Positions 33,047 to 42,144 of a DNA stretch of 64,000 nucleotides are shown piece by piece; the stretch's first letter is position 1; the number at the start of each line of letters is the position of its first letter. The DNA lies in NCBI GenBank assembly GCA_016208975.1, contig JACQXA010000004.1:1-64000 (forward strand), given 5' to 3'. Both the position numbers and the translations under genes were made by a program. This DNA comes from Nitrospinota bacterium (GTDB taxonomy: Bacteria; Nitrospinota_A; UBA7883; JACRLM01). The notes under the pieces are model-generated. The model was not told the DNA's origin. It ran no database searches and saw nothing but the letters and a program-made list of their open reading frames with translations.

Positions 33047-33694
33047 ATGACAGGCGTTTTCATAACCTTCGAAGGAATCGAGGGAAGCGGTAAAAGCACC
33101 CAGATAAACCTTCTGGCCGACAGGCTTCGGGCCGATGGCTGGCAGGTGGTTGTCACCCGTGAGCCCGGCGGCACCCCTGCGGGTCAGGCATTACGGAAAA
33201 TCCTGCTGGATCCGGCCACGGGATCGCTTGATTCACTTACCGAACTGTTGCTTTTCTCCGCCGCCCGGCGGGAACTGGTATCCAAAATCATAGCCCCGGC
33301 GGTTTCGGCGGGGCAAATCGTATTGTGCGACAGGTTTGCGGACTCCACCGTGGCCTATCAGGGATACGGAAGGGGGATGGACATATCGTCGATCAAATCC
33401 ATCACACAAATGGTTTGCGGCGATGCTTGGCCGGACAAGACCATTATTCTTGACCTGCCGGTGGAGGATGGTTTGAAACGGGCCTCGGCGCGGTTCGCGG
33501 TGGAAGGCCATGCCGAAGCCAGGTTTGAGTACGAAGGGGTTAAATTCCATATCCGGGTGCGCGAGGGATTCCAGAAAATCGCCCAGGCCGAGCCGGAAAG
33601 GGTAACGCTGATAGGCGCCACAGGAGACGTAGAGGATGTGGCATTGAGCGTTTATGAAAGTGTAAAGCGAATCCTCCCCGCAAGGAACGCCTGA
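33047..33694 (+). CDS. tmk: Thymidylate kinase
   Basis: The 215-residue enzyme phosphorylates dTMP to dTDP. Visible are the P-loop FEGIEGSGKSTQINL, the TREPGGT motif, CDRFADSTVAYQGYGRG and a LID region. It begins the conserved trio tmk-holB-ricT; the holB ATG follows the tmk stop after 1 nt. Confidence 0.96.
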   Translation: MTGVFITFEGIEGSGKSTQINLLADRLRADGWQVVVTREPGGTPAGQALRKILLDPATGSLDSLTELLLFSAARRELVSKIIAPAVSAGQIVLCDRFADSTVAYQGYGRGMDISSIKSITQMVCGDAWPDKTIILDLPVEDGLKRASARFAVEGHAEARFEYEGVKFHIRVREGFQKIAQAEPERVTLIGATGDVEDVALSVYESVKRILPARNA

Positions 33695-33695
33695 C

Positions 33696-34703
33696 ATGCT
33701 TTCGTTGTCGCAAATAGCCGGGCAGGAAGGGGCCGTAAAAATCCTCCAGTCCGCCTTGCCGCCTGGTGAACCAGCTTCGGGCTATCTTTTCACCGGCCCC
33801 GAGGGGGTTGGCAAACGCACAACCGCGCTGGCTTTCGCCCGGGCGTTATTGTGCGCGGAGAACGGGAAAGACGCCTGTGGCCATTGCGCCTCGTGCAAAA
33901 AAGCCGAAAGCGGCAACCATCCGGACATCATCATGCTGGAGCCGGAAATCCGCGATAAGAAGGTTAAGGAAGAGATTTCCATAGAGCATGTCCGCAAGCT
34001 TATCTACCGGCTTGGTTTCAAACCCTACGAATCTTCAAGGCAGGTGGTGATAGTGGAAGGGGCGGAAATGATGAACCTGCCAGCGGCCAACGCCTTTTTG
34101 AAAACGCTGGAGGAGCCGCCGGGAAGGACCGTGATAATACTGCTGGCCGTGAACGCTTTCAGGCTTCTTCCCACCATACTGTCCAGGCTCCAGAAGGCCC
34201 GGTTCAATCCATTGCCCTTCGAGACCGCCGTGGAGCTTTTCATGCGAAAGCCGGGTGTCACCGTAGAAGAGGCCGGGCGGCTGGCGGCGTTAACCCGGGG
34301 CGCGCCGGGCATGGCGGAGGAAGAAAGCATATCGGCGCTGAACCGCCACCGGGCCTATGCGCTGTCGCTGGTAAGCTCTGCCACCAGCCAAGGCTCCACC
34401 GCCGATGGGTTTAAAGTGGCTTTCGAGCTGGACAAGGCGGCGGACAAGGCCACTTTCGACAGGACGCTGGAAAGCCTGCTGGAGATAATAAAGGACCTGG
34501 CGGCGATAAAAACCACGGGCGGATATGATAAAGTTGTTAATATGGACATTGTGGAGGAACTGAGCCGTTTGGCGGCGCGTCTGCCGCTAAGAAAGCTTTT
34601 TACCGCTTACGAGGCCACGCTCGATATTTCCCGGGCACGGCGTCTAAACGTGAATCCGCTTCTGGCGGCCGGCCTCATTCATCATGAAATCAAACTGCGG
34701 TAA
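33696..34703 (+). CDS. holB: DNA polymerase III delta' subunit
   Basis: The 335-residue clamp-loader subunit has SQIAGQEGAVKIL at the start, a P-loop FTGPEGVGKRTTALAF, a zinc module with cysteines in LLCAENGKDACGHCASCKKA, AEMMNLPAANAFLKTLEEPP and the SRC-like segment LPTILSRLQKARF. Arg takes the usual SRC Cys place there. It helps load the beta sliding clamp. It lies between tmk and a PSP1-family gene. Confidence 0.92.
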   Translation: MLSLSQIAGQEGAVKILQSALPPGEPASGYLFTGPEGVGKRTTALAFARALLCAENGKDACGHCASCKKAESGNHPDIIMLEPEIRDKKVKEEISIEHVRKLIYRLGFKPYESSRQVVIVEGAEMMNLPAANAFLKTLEEPPGRTVIILLAVNAFRLLPTILSRLQKARFNPLPFETAVELFMRKPGVTVEEAGRLAALTRGAPGMAEEESISALNRHRAYALSLVSSATSQGSTADGFKVAFELDKAADKATFDRTLESLLEIIKDLAAIKTTGGYDKVVNMDIVEELSRLAARLPLRKLFTAYEATLDISRARRLNVNPLLAAGLIHHEIKLR

Positions 34704-34705
34704 CC

Positions 34706-36073
34706 GTGAAAGAAAATGACAATGCGGCGGACGGCGTGGCCGTCCCCGAAAAACCTATAGATATGGATAGCGGCTTCGAATTCACCATGGAGCCTTTCTT
34801 CGCCTCCGGCGCCGTGACCATGGATCAGGAGCCAGCCAACGCCCGCCCCGCCGGGCCGAGGGAAGAGGCGTATGTAATCGGCGTTATCAACCGGATGGGG
34901 GGCAAGGCCGCGGACTATTACTGGAACGGGCTGGACCTGCCTGTGGGGACGAAGTGCATAGCGCAGGGGGAAAACGGGCCGTTTTTCGGCGCCGTCACTT
35001 TCGCCAGAAGACCCCTTGGCGCAGTATGCCCAAGGAAAAAACCGGTGGGCAAGATTATCCGCCGCGCCACCGAGGATGACTTTAGCCGGGTTGAATCTCT
35101 TATAAAGAAAGAAAAGACGGCCATCAAATATTGCCGTGAGAGGATTTTGGACTGCGACTTGGCAATGAAGCTCACCAAAGCCCATTACACCTTCGACGGG
35201 ACCAAGGCGGTTTTCTTCTTCACCTCCGAGGGTCGGGTGGATTTCCGCGACCTGGTGAAAGACCTGGCGGCCTTCACCCGCATAAAGGTGGAGATGCGCC
35301 AGATTGGGGTGCGCGACGAAGCCAAACTGCTCAACGGGCTGGGCCCATGCGGGGTGGATCTTTGTTGCGCGCGTTTCCTGAACGATTTCGCGCCGGTGTC
35401 CATCAGGATGGCCAAGGATCAGAACCTGTCACTTAATCCCGCCAAAATCTCAGGCGTTTGCGGCAGGCTCACCTGTTGTCTGGCTTACGAGCATGAGACA
35501 TACAAGGAGCTGATGGCCAAAGCGCCCAAGATGAACAAGATGGTGCAGGCCCCCGATGGCAGGATTGGCAGGGTTTACATATTGAACGTTTTACAGGAAC
35601 GGGTTGGAGTGCTGTTCGAGGACGGCTCCAGGGAAGAATACGGCCTAACCGAGGTTAAACCCGCCCAGAAACCTCACGGCCAGGCTTTCCAAAAACCGGA
35701 AGAAAGAACCGCCCCACCCGCAAGAAGAGAGTCGGCGGCGGATAAAACAGCCCCACGGGAACCCGTTCCCATTACGGAAACACAACCCGGAACCGAGCCG
35801 GACGAGCGGACTGCCAGGAAAAAACCCAGACGGCGAAAGAAAAAACGGGGCGGCAGAAGCGAGGGTCAGCAACCGGCTGACGGTCAAATGGAACAAAGAC
35901 CGCCATCGCAAGGCCCGAGGCCGGCCCCCGGCCCTTCCGCCGGTTCCAGCCCCCCAAGCGGGCAAAGCAGGGAGGAGCAGGGCCGCCAGGGTCAGCGCCA
36001 CTCCGAAAGACGGGACAGGAAATGGTTGAAACGCAGAGAAAGCCAGGGGCCGGAAGAATCTTCCGCCTCCTGA
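34706..36073 (+). CDS. ricT: PSP1-domain protein (RicT/YaaT-like) with long basic tail
   Basis: The 455-residue protein has a PSP1 core (about 50-315). The family cysteine sets are present: GPCGVDLCCARFLNDFAPVS and SGVCGRLTCCLAYEHE with KMxK-type IRMAKDQNLSLNPAKI between them. In Bacillus RicT these bind an Fe-S cluster and the protein assists RNA processing by RNase Y. The C-terminal 140 residues are a Pro/Arg/Lys/Gln-rich disordered tail (ARKKPRRRKKKRGGRSEG), unusual in length and probably RNA-binding. The start is a GTG 3 nt after holB. The last 52 nt overlap the next gene. Confidence 0.9.
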   Translation: MKENDNAADGVAVPEKPIDMDSGFEFTMEPFFASGAVTMDQEPANARPAGPREEAYVIGVINRMGGKAADYYWNGLDLPVGTKCIAQGENGPFFGAVTFARRPLGAVCPRKKPVGKIIRRATEDDFSRVESLIKKEKTAIKYCRERILDCDLAMKLTKAHYTFDGTKAVFFFTSEGRVDFRDLVKDLAAFTRIKVEMRQIGVRDEAKLLNGLGPCGVDLCCARFLNDFAPVSIRMAKDQNLSLNPAKISGVCGRLTCCLAYEHETYKELMAKAPKMNKMVQAPDGRIGRVYILNVLQERVGVLFEDGSREEYGLTEVKPAQKPHGQAFQKPEERTAPPARRESAADKTAPREPVPITETQPGTEPDERTARKKPRRRKKKRGGRSEGQQPADGQMEQRPPSQGPRPAPGPSAGSSPPSGQSREEQGRQGQRHSERRDRKWLKRRESQGPEESSAS

Positions 36074-36507
36074 CAGCGGTTTTGGCGTTTTCAGCCATAA
36101 CCTTTGCCATGGCTGGCGCCGCCTACGCGGAAACGGTTTACATCGAAGGCAAGTCGGGTAAGTTCCGCTCGGGCCCTGGCACCAATTACAAGGTGCTATG
36201 GGAGGCGCCGCGTTACACTCCCGTGGAGTTTCTCGCAAAATTCCAGAACTGGTACGCCCTGCGCGACAAAGACGGCGACGTGGGCTGGGTTCACGACCAG
36301 GTGGTGGCCAAAGGCAAGGCCGCCGTGGTGGTGGCCAAGAAAGCCGACGTGAGAAAAGGGCCGGGCAAGAACAATCCCGTGGTTTTCACCGTGGAGCGGA
36401 GGTACCTATTCAAGGCGCTGGAAGAAAAGAAAGACTGGATAAAAGTGGTGGACGCCGATGGTGACGGGGGCTGGATAGCTAAAGAAGCCGTTTGGCTTTC
36501 CAGGTAA
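36022..36507 (+). CDS. Exported double SH3 (SH3b) domain protein
   Basis: The 161-residue protein has a signal peptide (IFRLLTAVLAFSAITFAMAG, cleaved near AYAE) and two bacterial SH3 repeats: SGKFRSGPGTNYKVLWEAPR with GWVHDQVV, and ADVRKGPGKNNPVVFTVERR with GGWIAKEAVW. Such modules bind peptidoglycan or envelope partners in the periplasm. The start ATG lies 52 nt inside the preceding gene; no later ATG would keep the signal peptide. Confidence 0.85.
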   Translation: MVETQRKPGAGRIFRLLTAVLAFSAITFAMAGAAYAETVYIEGKSGKFRSGPGTNYKVLWEAPRYTPVEFLAKFQNWYALRDKDGDVGWVHDQVVAKGKAAVVVAKKADVRKGPGKNNPVVFTVERRYLFKALEEKKDWIKVVDADGDGGWIAKEAVWLSR

Positions 36508-36526
36508 AAAACCAGCCGCCCGGTCT

Positions 36527-38641
36527 TTAAAAGTTAATCGGGTTTACCTTGCCGCCCGAGCGTGGATTGTAGCGTTTCACCCGGTTTCTCCCGCTGTGTT
36601 TCGCGTCGTATAACGCCTTGTCCGCCATCTCAACCAGTTCACCGCTGGATATCCCCTCTTCCGGCGTAACAGTGGCGAAGCCCACGCTGATAGTGACCGT
36701 TGTGGCGATGGTGGAGTAAAGATGGGGTATGCCCATGGCCTCCACCTCCATCCGCATAATTTCCGCCACGGCCACGGCGCCTTCAAGATCGGTCAACGGC
36801 AATATAAGGGCGAACTCCTCGCCGCCGTATCGCGCCGCCAGGTCGCTGGAACGTTTGGACTGTTCCTTTATCTTGGCCGCAACCTTTTTAATGCACTCGT
36901 CGCCCATCTGGTGCCCATAAGCGTCGTTGTAACGCTTGAAATAATCTATATCTATCATCAGCATGGAAATAGGGTGCCGCTCCCGGATGGCCCGTTTCCA
37001 TTCGGAAGCCAGTATCTCGTCGAAATGACGCCGGTTGGCCAGCCCCGTAAGCCCGTCCATAACCGAAAGGCGCTCCAGGATGTGGTTGGCGTCCTCAAGC
37101 TGTTTGAGCGTCACCTTCAGTTTGCCCTTTTCCTCCTCCAGCTCTTCTAATAGTTTGCGGCTTCTCAGATGGGAGGTTATGCGGGCTATCATCTCCGCCT
37201 CGTCGAAGGGTTTGGTGATGAAATCCACCGCGCCTTCGGCGAAGCCGCGCACCACGTCCAGCTTGTTTTTGGATGAGGTGAGCATCAGCACGGGAATCCG
37301 GTAAAACTCGTCGTTCTTTTTCAGATTGTTGATGAACTCGAAACCGTCCATCTTCGGCATGTAACAATCGAGCACTATAAGGTCGGGCCTTATCTTTGGC
37401 ATGGCCTCCCACGCTTCCTGCCCATTCTTCGCCGTATAAACGTTGTAACCGTTCTTCTGGAGGAAATAACGTATTATGTGCCTTGTGGTGTCGCTGTCTT
37501 CCACCACCAGTATTTTCTCGGACTTGCGTATCTTCGCCGACTCGCACAGCATCCTGATGAAGGAGTTGAGCAGGCCGGGCGAAAATGGCTTTGAGAAATA
37601 TTCCACCGCCCCCGCCTCAAACCCCCGAAGGCGCAAATCGTGGGAATCCGACGCGGTGACGAAAATAACCGGGGTTTCAGCGGTCTCCGGGTAGTCCTTA
37701 AGCAGGCGGCAGGCCTCCAGCCCGCCCATCACCGGCATTTCCACGTCCATGGTGATGATGTCCGGCTTCTCCCGCCTGGCTATCTCCAGCGCTTTCTCCC
37801 CGTTTTCGGCCATTATCAGGTTGCTCCAGGTGTGGAACAACTCTTTGTGGATGGCCATCCTGGCGCCCAGGCTGTCGTCCACAATCAGTATCTTCTCCGG
37901 CCTCTTTTCAAATTCCGACCGCTCAATCCTGATAACGGTGTTGATAAGCTCGCTTTCCTTAAGCGGCTTTCTCAGGAAATGGGTGACGCCGGCGTCGAAC
38001 GCCTGTTGCATTATGTCTTCGTTGAGGTTGCTGGAAAGAAGTATGGAGTATATTCCAGCCGTGGCGGGATTTCCCAACAGGCGTTTGCACAGCTCGTACC
38101 CGTTCATGTCCAGCAACACGTTGCTTGTAATGATAATGTCGGGTTTGTATTTGGAGGCCGCCTCCAGCGCGTCAAGGCCGGACTTGGCGTGGGCCACGTC
38201 GTAACCATATTTGCGCAACATGCTTTCCAGCAGTTTGCCGATGGTGCCGGACGGGTCGCAAACCAGTATTTTCTCCAGTTTTTTGCGTTTGGCGTTGTAG
38301 TTCATCAGCTCGGCGTGAAGCGTATCCTCGTTGATGAACTCCTGGGCTACAAGTATCTCCCCTATCCTCACCTTCCGGCTGGTGCGCAGGTCCAGCAAAT
38401 ATCGAAGTTGAGTGGCGCTTATGTATCCAAGGGAGATGGCCGCCTCCCCGAACATCATGTGTGGATGCCCCTCCATGTAGGAGAGGATTTTTTCCACGTC
38501 CAGGTCGTTGAGGTAGTTTTCTTCCCTGGCTATCTGGCCCAGCAAGCGGTTCTTGTTCTGGATGGAAAGGGCCGTTTTGTGCTGTTCAACGGTTATTACT
38601 TTCCGTTCCACCAGATAATCGCCGAAACCTTGCGCTTTCAT
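36527..38641 (-). CDS. Diguanylate cyclase with three receiver domains (one degenerate)
   Basis: The 704-residue cytoplasmic protein starts with an MshEN-like region (about 1-120; VERKVITVEQHKTAL, SLGYISATQLRYLLDL). Three receiver domains follow. In REC1 (about 122-240) the phospho-Asp position reads IIITSNVLLD, so it has no normal acceptor. REC2 (TMDVEMPVMGG) and REC3 (VLDCYMPKMDG) are intact. A coiled coil (EEEKGKLKVTLKQLEDANHI) leads to a GGDEF domain with the active-site RYGGEEFALILP and the substrate loop NDAYGHQMGDECI. It makes c-di-GMP in response to phosphorylation. The ATG at 38641 is preferred to a longer reading with an unrelated 28-residue extension. Confidence 0.92.
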   Translation of the reverse strand: MKAQGFGDYLVERKVITVEQHKTALSIQNKNRLLGQIAREENYLNDLDVEKILSYMEGHPHMMFGEAAISLGYISATQLRYLLDLRTSRKVRIGEILVAQEFINEDTLHAELMNYNAKRKKLEKILVCDPSGTIGKLLESMLRKYGYDVAHAKSGLDALEAASKYKPDIIITSNVLLDMNGYELCKRLLGNPATAGIYSILLSSNLNEDIMQQAFDAGVTHFLRKPLKESELINTVIRIERSEFEKRPEKILIVDDSLGARMAIHKELFHTWSNLIMAENGEKALEIARREKPDIITMDVEMPVMGGLEACRLLKDYPETAETPVIFVTASDSHDLRLRGFEAGAVEYFSKPFSPGLLNSFIRMLCESAKIRKSEKILVVEDSDTTRHIIRYFLQKNGYNVYTAKNGQEAWEAMPKIRPDLIVLDCYMPKMDGFEFINNLKKNDEFYRIPVLMLTSSKNKLDVVRGFAEGAVDFITKPFDEAEMIARITSHLRSRKLLEELEEEKGKLKVTLKQLEDANHILERLSVMDGLTGLANRRHFDEILASEWKRAIRERHPISMLMIDIDYFKRYNDAYGHQMGDECIKKVAAKIKEQSKRSSDLAARYGGEEFALILPLTDLEGAVAVAEIMRMEVEAMGIPHLYSTIATTVTISVGFATVTPEEGISSGELVEMADKALYDAKHSGRNRVKRYNPRSGGKVNPINF

Positions 38642-38943
38642 CTCGCCCCAGTAAATGTAGTAGAGCCGATTATTTTCGATTACTGCTTGGTGGTTTTTGT
38701 TACAGGCTATTGGCCCAACCGGCAAAGGACCAAAGAAACATTAGAGTAACATCTTTTTGCAAAATACAAGCACGGTTTTTTTCAAAATTACAGGGGTATA
38801 GCTCAGGAACAGCCAAATTTATTACCTTCGCTGACGCTACCCGTAAAAGGATGGCCATTTGCGCCCCGGTTCAAGGGTATAAACGGTTTTCACAACCCCC
38901 GGCCATGGGTTAAAATCATATATAGGGAAGGGGGGGGCGGAAA

Positions 38944-39537
38944 ATGACGCCCACACAGTTAGGGGAGAAGGAGAAAATTATCCTTCTTAAAGCCGCCCGG
39001 GAATCCATCGTAAAGGGATTCAGAGGCGCAGGAACCGAGCCGGTGGCAAATAACCTTGCGCCGTCATTGAAGGAAGCCCGTGGCGCGTTCGTGACGCTCA
39101 CCATCAAATGTTCCCTGCGCGGGTGCGTGGGATATATAGAGCCCGTGGCGCCCCTTTACCAGACGGTGGCTCAAGCCGCCCAAGCCGCCGCCTTTGAGGA
39201 CACCCGCTTCTTCCCCCTGACCGAAGGGGAGTTAAGCGAGGTTGAGATAGAAATTTCAGCGCTCACTCCCGCGCGGCATGTCTCCTCCTGGAGGGAAATA
39301 GAGTTGGGCCGGCATGGGATCATCATGTCCAAATACGGGCGCAGGGCGCTATTCCTGCCCCAGGTGGCCCCCGAAAATGGATGGGACCTGGCCACCACCT
39401 TAAGCCATCTATCCATGAAAGCCGGGCTTAATCCCGATGATTGGCGCGAAGGGGCCGATTTCCAGGTGTTTGAAGCGGAAGTGTTCAACGAAAAAGAAAT
39501 TAAGCCGCTTCTGGCCCCGCAAACCGCCCCGGCCTGA
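38944..39537 (+). CDS. amrA: AMMECR1-domain protein (AmmeMemoRadiSam protein A-like)
   Basis: The 197-residue protein spans one AMMECR1 domain: GAFVTLTIKCSLRGCVGYIE (the family LRGCxG core near residue 60), AQAAAFEDTRFFPLTEGELS, IEISALTP and GIIMSKYGRRALFLPQVAPE followed by SHLSMKAGLNPDDW. Members are usually encoded with a MEMO protein and a radical SAM enzyme; neither is adjacent here. The molecular function is not established. A purine-rich GGGGGGGCGGAAA ribosome site precedes the ATG. Confidence 0.9.
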   Translation: MTPTQLGEKEKIILLKAARESIVKGFRGAGTEPVANNLAPSLKEARGAFVTLTIKCSLRGCVGYIEPVAPLYQTVAQAAQAAAFEDTRFFPLTEGELSEVEIEISALTPARHVSSWREIELGRHGIIMSKYGRRALFLPQVAPENGWDLATTLSHLSMKAGLNPDDWREGADFQVFEAEVFNEKEIKPLLAPQTAPA

Positions 39538-39588
39538 CCTTTCTGGGCGGCCCTAAACCCGCCCATTGAAAATAATCCGTTTTTCCTT

Positions 39589-39618
39589 TTGACAATCCCA
39601 CGCGCCGCTAAATATAAT
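39589..39618 (+). promoter_or_regulatory. Consensus promoter of tRNA-Asp
   Basis: A perfect -35 TTGACA (39589-39594) and a perfect -10 TATAAT (39613-39618) are 18 nt apart, and the tRNA begins 12 nt after the -10 box. Confidence 0.85.
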
Positions 39619-39629
39619 TAGGGTTTCGC

Positions 39630-39706
<77 letters not shown>

Positions 39707-39739
39707 TTTCTAACTACCCAGTTCTAACCGTTAAGCTCA

Positions 39740-39765
39740 AAATGGCCGTAAAAACCCGGCCATTT
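39740..39765 (+). terminator. Hairpin after tRNA-Asp, probable terminator
   Basis: AAATGGCCG (39740-39748) pairs perfectly with CGGCCATTT (39757-39765) around an 8-nt loop, 34 nt after the tRNA. The T run is short, so termination is likely but not certain. Confidence 0.5.
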
Positions 39766-39856
39766 GTCCGCCACCCCTGATTTTTCAGGCTGTAATCCAG
39801 CGTTTTATAAGCGATAATGTCCGGCAGGATAGTTATAAAAAGGCGGCTTACGGCAA

Positions 39857-41995
39857 ATGCGCTCCGGGGGAGAGTTTCTAAAAACCATCACCATCCGCTA
39901 TATCCTGGCTCTGGGCCTCTTGGCGGCTCTGGCTGTGGTGGCGTATGCTGGCGTTTATTATGTCATTAAAACCCAGGAGTATTCCGCCGAGATAATCAAC
40001 CTGAGCGGCCAGCGCCGGTGGCTTTCACAAAGAGTGGCGCTTGTCGGCCTTCACCTTACCGACGACAAGAGCATAGCCAACCGCAACGTGGAGCGTAAAC
40101 GGTTGGTGGAAACCATCGTTTCGCTGGAGAGTGTGCACAATTATCTGCTCAATGGGGACAACCCCATGAGCCTGAAGGCCGGGATGACCCCGGAGATGAA
40201 GTCAATTTACTTCTCCCCTCCCCACAACCTGGAAATGCGGATAAGGGCGTTTATAGATTGGGCCAAGCTTCTCGCCAAGGAGCCGGATAACAGGTTGATA
40301 CATGAAAACCCGTATCTCGCCAAAATCCTTGATGCCGCCAACTCGTCCCTTCTGGAAGCGCTGGACGCCGCCGTGACCCAAACCCAGAAAGAGAGCGAGG
40401 CCAAGGTCAGGAATTTGCATTCCCTTGAAGCCTTGGCGCTGGTGGCGATGCTGGTCGCGTTGGGGATGGTGGCCCTGTTCATTTTCCGTCCCATGGCAAT
40501 GGCTGTAAGCCAAAGGGCCAACGAACTGATAAAAAGCGAGAAAAAGCTTAAAGACATCGCATCCTCCCTGGGCGAGGGTGTATGCGTTATAGACAACCAG
40601 TGCAGGCTTTCATTCATGAACCCGGAGGCGGAGCGCCTTTTAGGGTGGAGCGGCGAAGAGCTTTTGGGCGCGAATCTGCACAGCGCCATCCGCGCGGACC
40701 ATAATGATGAAGAAAACCACGGTAGCGCGGCCCACCCATTGTGCGAGGCCATTTTCACCGGCGAGCGCCAGAGGATTTCCGGGGAGGACGTTTTCAGGCG
40801 GCGGAACGGGGATCTGTTCTCCGTGGCCATAGTCGCCACGGCCATAGGCGATGAAGGCGCGCCTATCGGGGCGGTAATCGTGTTCCATGACATCACCGAG
40901 CGCAAAAGATTAATGGAGGAGCTGACCACCGCCCGGGACATAGCCGAGGAGGCTACCAGGCTGAAAGACCAGTTCGTTTCGCTGGTGTCTCACGACCTCC
41001 GCTCGCCGTTGAGTTCCATCACCGGCCTCCTGAAAATGATAGAGACCGATTTTGACAAGGGGGACGTGGCCCGGAGCGCCCGCCTGGTGGTAACGGCCAG
41101 GGAGAGCGTGGAAAGGCTGTTGAGCATGATAAACCAGCTGTTGAACATCAGCAGGCTCAAGACCGGCAAGATAATACCCAGGCCCGTATTTTTCGACGCT
41201 GGCAAGGCCGCCGCCTACGCTATCGGGGAGGTTTCCCACCTGGCCCGGGAAAAGGGTGTGCGGCTTATAAACGAAATCCAACCCGGTTACAGGCTTTTCG
41301 CCGATTCGGACTTGTATCCGGTGGTGTTGCGGAACCTTCTGTCCAACGCCGTCAAGTTCTGCCGGCCGGGGGATGACGTGACAATTTACAACCCTCCCGG
41401 CGAGCCGGGCGTGGTGGCCGTAAAAGACACCGGTGTTGGCATACAGGATTCCATAGTACAGAACGTTTTCAGGCACGAGGTGAAGACCACCACCAGGGGC
41501 ACATCCGGCGAGGTGGGCGCGGGGCTGGGCCTTCCATTCTCCAGCGACATATTGGCCGCCCATGGCGGAACCATCACCGTTGAATCCAAACTGGGTGAGG
41601 GAAGCGTTTTCTACGCAAAGCTTCCTCCAAAACGCCCCCTGTGCCTGATAGTGGACAGCGATGAAAGCGAAAGCCGCAGGATGGCCGCCGCGCTGAACCT
41701 GATAGGTGTGGATTGCGTGGAAACCCGCGATGTGCCCGAGGCTCATATCGCCATGACCGCAAGACAGCCCGACCTGGCGGTCATATCCGTCCGGGAGGGG
41801 GCGGCCAGCGCCATAGAGCTGATAAACACCCTGGGAAGCGAGGGGGGTCTTGCGGAGCGGGGCATTATCTTGATTGACCTTAGCCCGGCGCCTCAAACCA
41901 TCGACGAGATCCGCAGGACCGGCGTGCTCCACGTGGCTCGGACCAGCCTTTCAAACGCGGCCCTTATGGATCTGGCCCGGCAAATAGTGGGCTGA
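39857..41995 (+). CDS. Sensor histidine kinase with PilJ-type sensor and C-terminal pseudo-receiver
   Basis: The 712-residue protein has a membrane helix (about 15-35), a periplasmic PilJ/NarX-like helical domain with INLSGQRRWLSQRVAL, and a second helix (about 193-212). A PAS domain follows (about 230-350), then the kinase core: H box VSLVSHDLRSPLSSI, N box RNLLSNAVKF, G boxes KDTGVGIQD and GAGLGLPFS. The C-terminal 120 residues look like a receiver (LCLIVDSDESESRRMAAALN), but the acceptor strand reads LAVISVREG with no Asp, so it should not accept phosphate. The PilJ motif suggests sensing of nitrate-like or small polar ligands; that is inference. Confidence 0.9.
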   Translation: MRSGGEFLKTITIRYILALGLLAALAVVAYAGVYYVIKTQEYSAEIINLSGQRRWLSQRVALVGLHLTDDKSIANRNVERKRLVETIVSLESVHNYLLNGDNPMSLKAGMTPEMKSIYFSPPHNLEMRIRAFIDWAKLLAKEPDNRLIHENPYLAKILDAANSSLLEALDAAVTQTQKESEAKVRNLHSLEALALVAMLVALGMVALFIFRPMAMAVSQRANELIKSEKKLKDIASSLGEGVCVIDNQCRLSFMNPEAERLLGWSGEELLGANLHSAIRADHNDEENHGSAAHPLCEAIFTGERQRISGEDVFRRRNGDLFSVAIVATAIGDEGAPIGAVIVFHDITERKRLMEELTTARDIAEEATRLKDQFVSLVSHDLRSPLSSITGLLKMIETDFDKGDVARSARLVVTARESVERLLSMINQLLNISRLKTGKIIPRPVFFDAGKAAAYAIGEVSHLAREKGVRLINEIQPGYRLFADSDLYPVVLRNLLSNAVKFCRPGDDVTIYNPPGEPGVVAVKDTGVGIQDSIVQNVFRHEVKTTTRGTSGEVGAGLGLPFSSDILAAHGGTITVESKLGEGSVFYAKLPPKRPLCLIVDSDESESRRMAAALNLIGVDCVETRDVPEAHIAMTARQPDLAVISVREGAASAIELINTLGSEGGLAERGIILIDLSPAPQTIDEIRRTGVLHVARTSLSNAALMDLARQIVG

Positions 41996-42144
41996 CCCAG
42001 TCCTGGAGGCGCCGCATAATCTTTAACGCAATACTAAACCGCAAACCCGTTCTATACCGCCCCGCCTTGTGTTATTCTTTGAACCATAATGAGTGTTTTA
42101 TATCGCGGGTTTAACTCAAAAACACCAGGGGGAGGTTAAAAGCC

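Noticed and set aside
38793-38885. tRNA-like words (GGGGTATAGCTCAGG and CGGTTCAAG) upstream of the AMMECR1 gene
   Set aside because: No acceptor stem or anticodon arm can be formed between them, so it is neither a tRNA nor a clear tRNA remnant.
40910-41932. 340-codon frame antisense to the kinase at 39857
   Set aside because: It mirrors the codon structure of the kinase core and its product has no recognisable domain.
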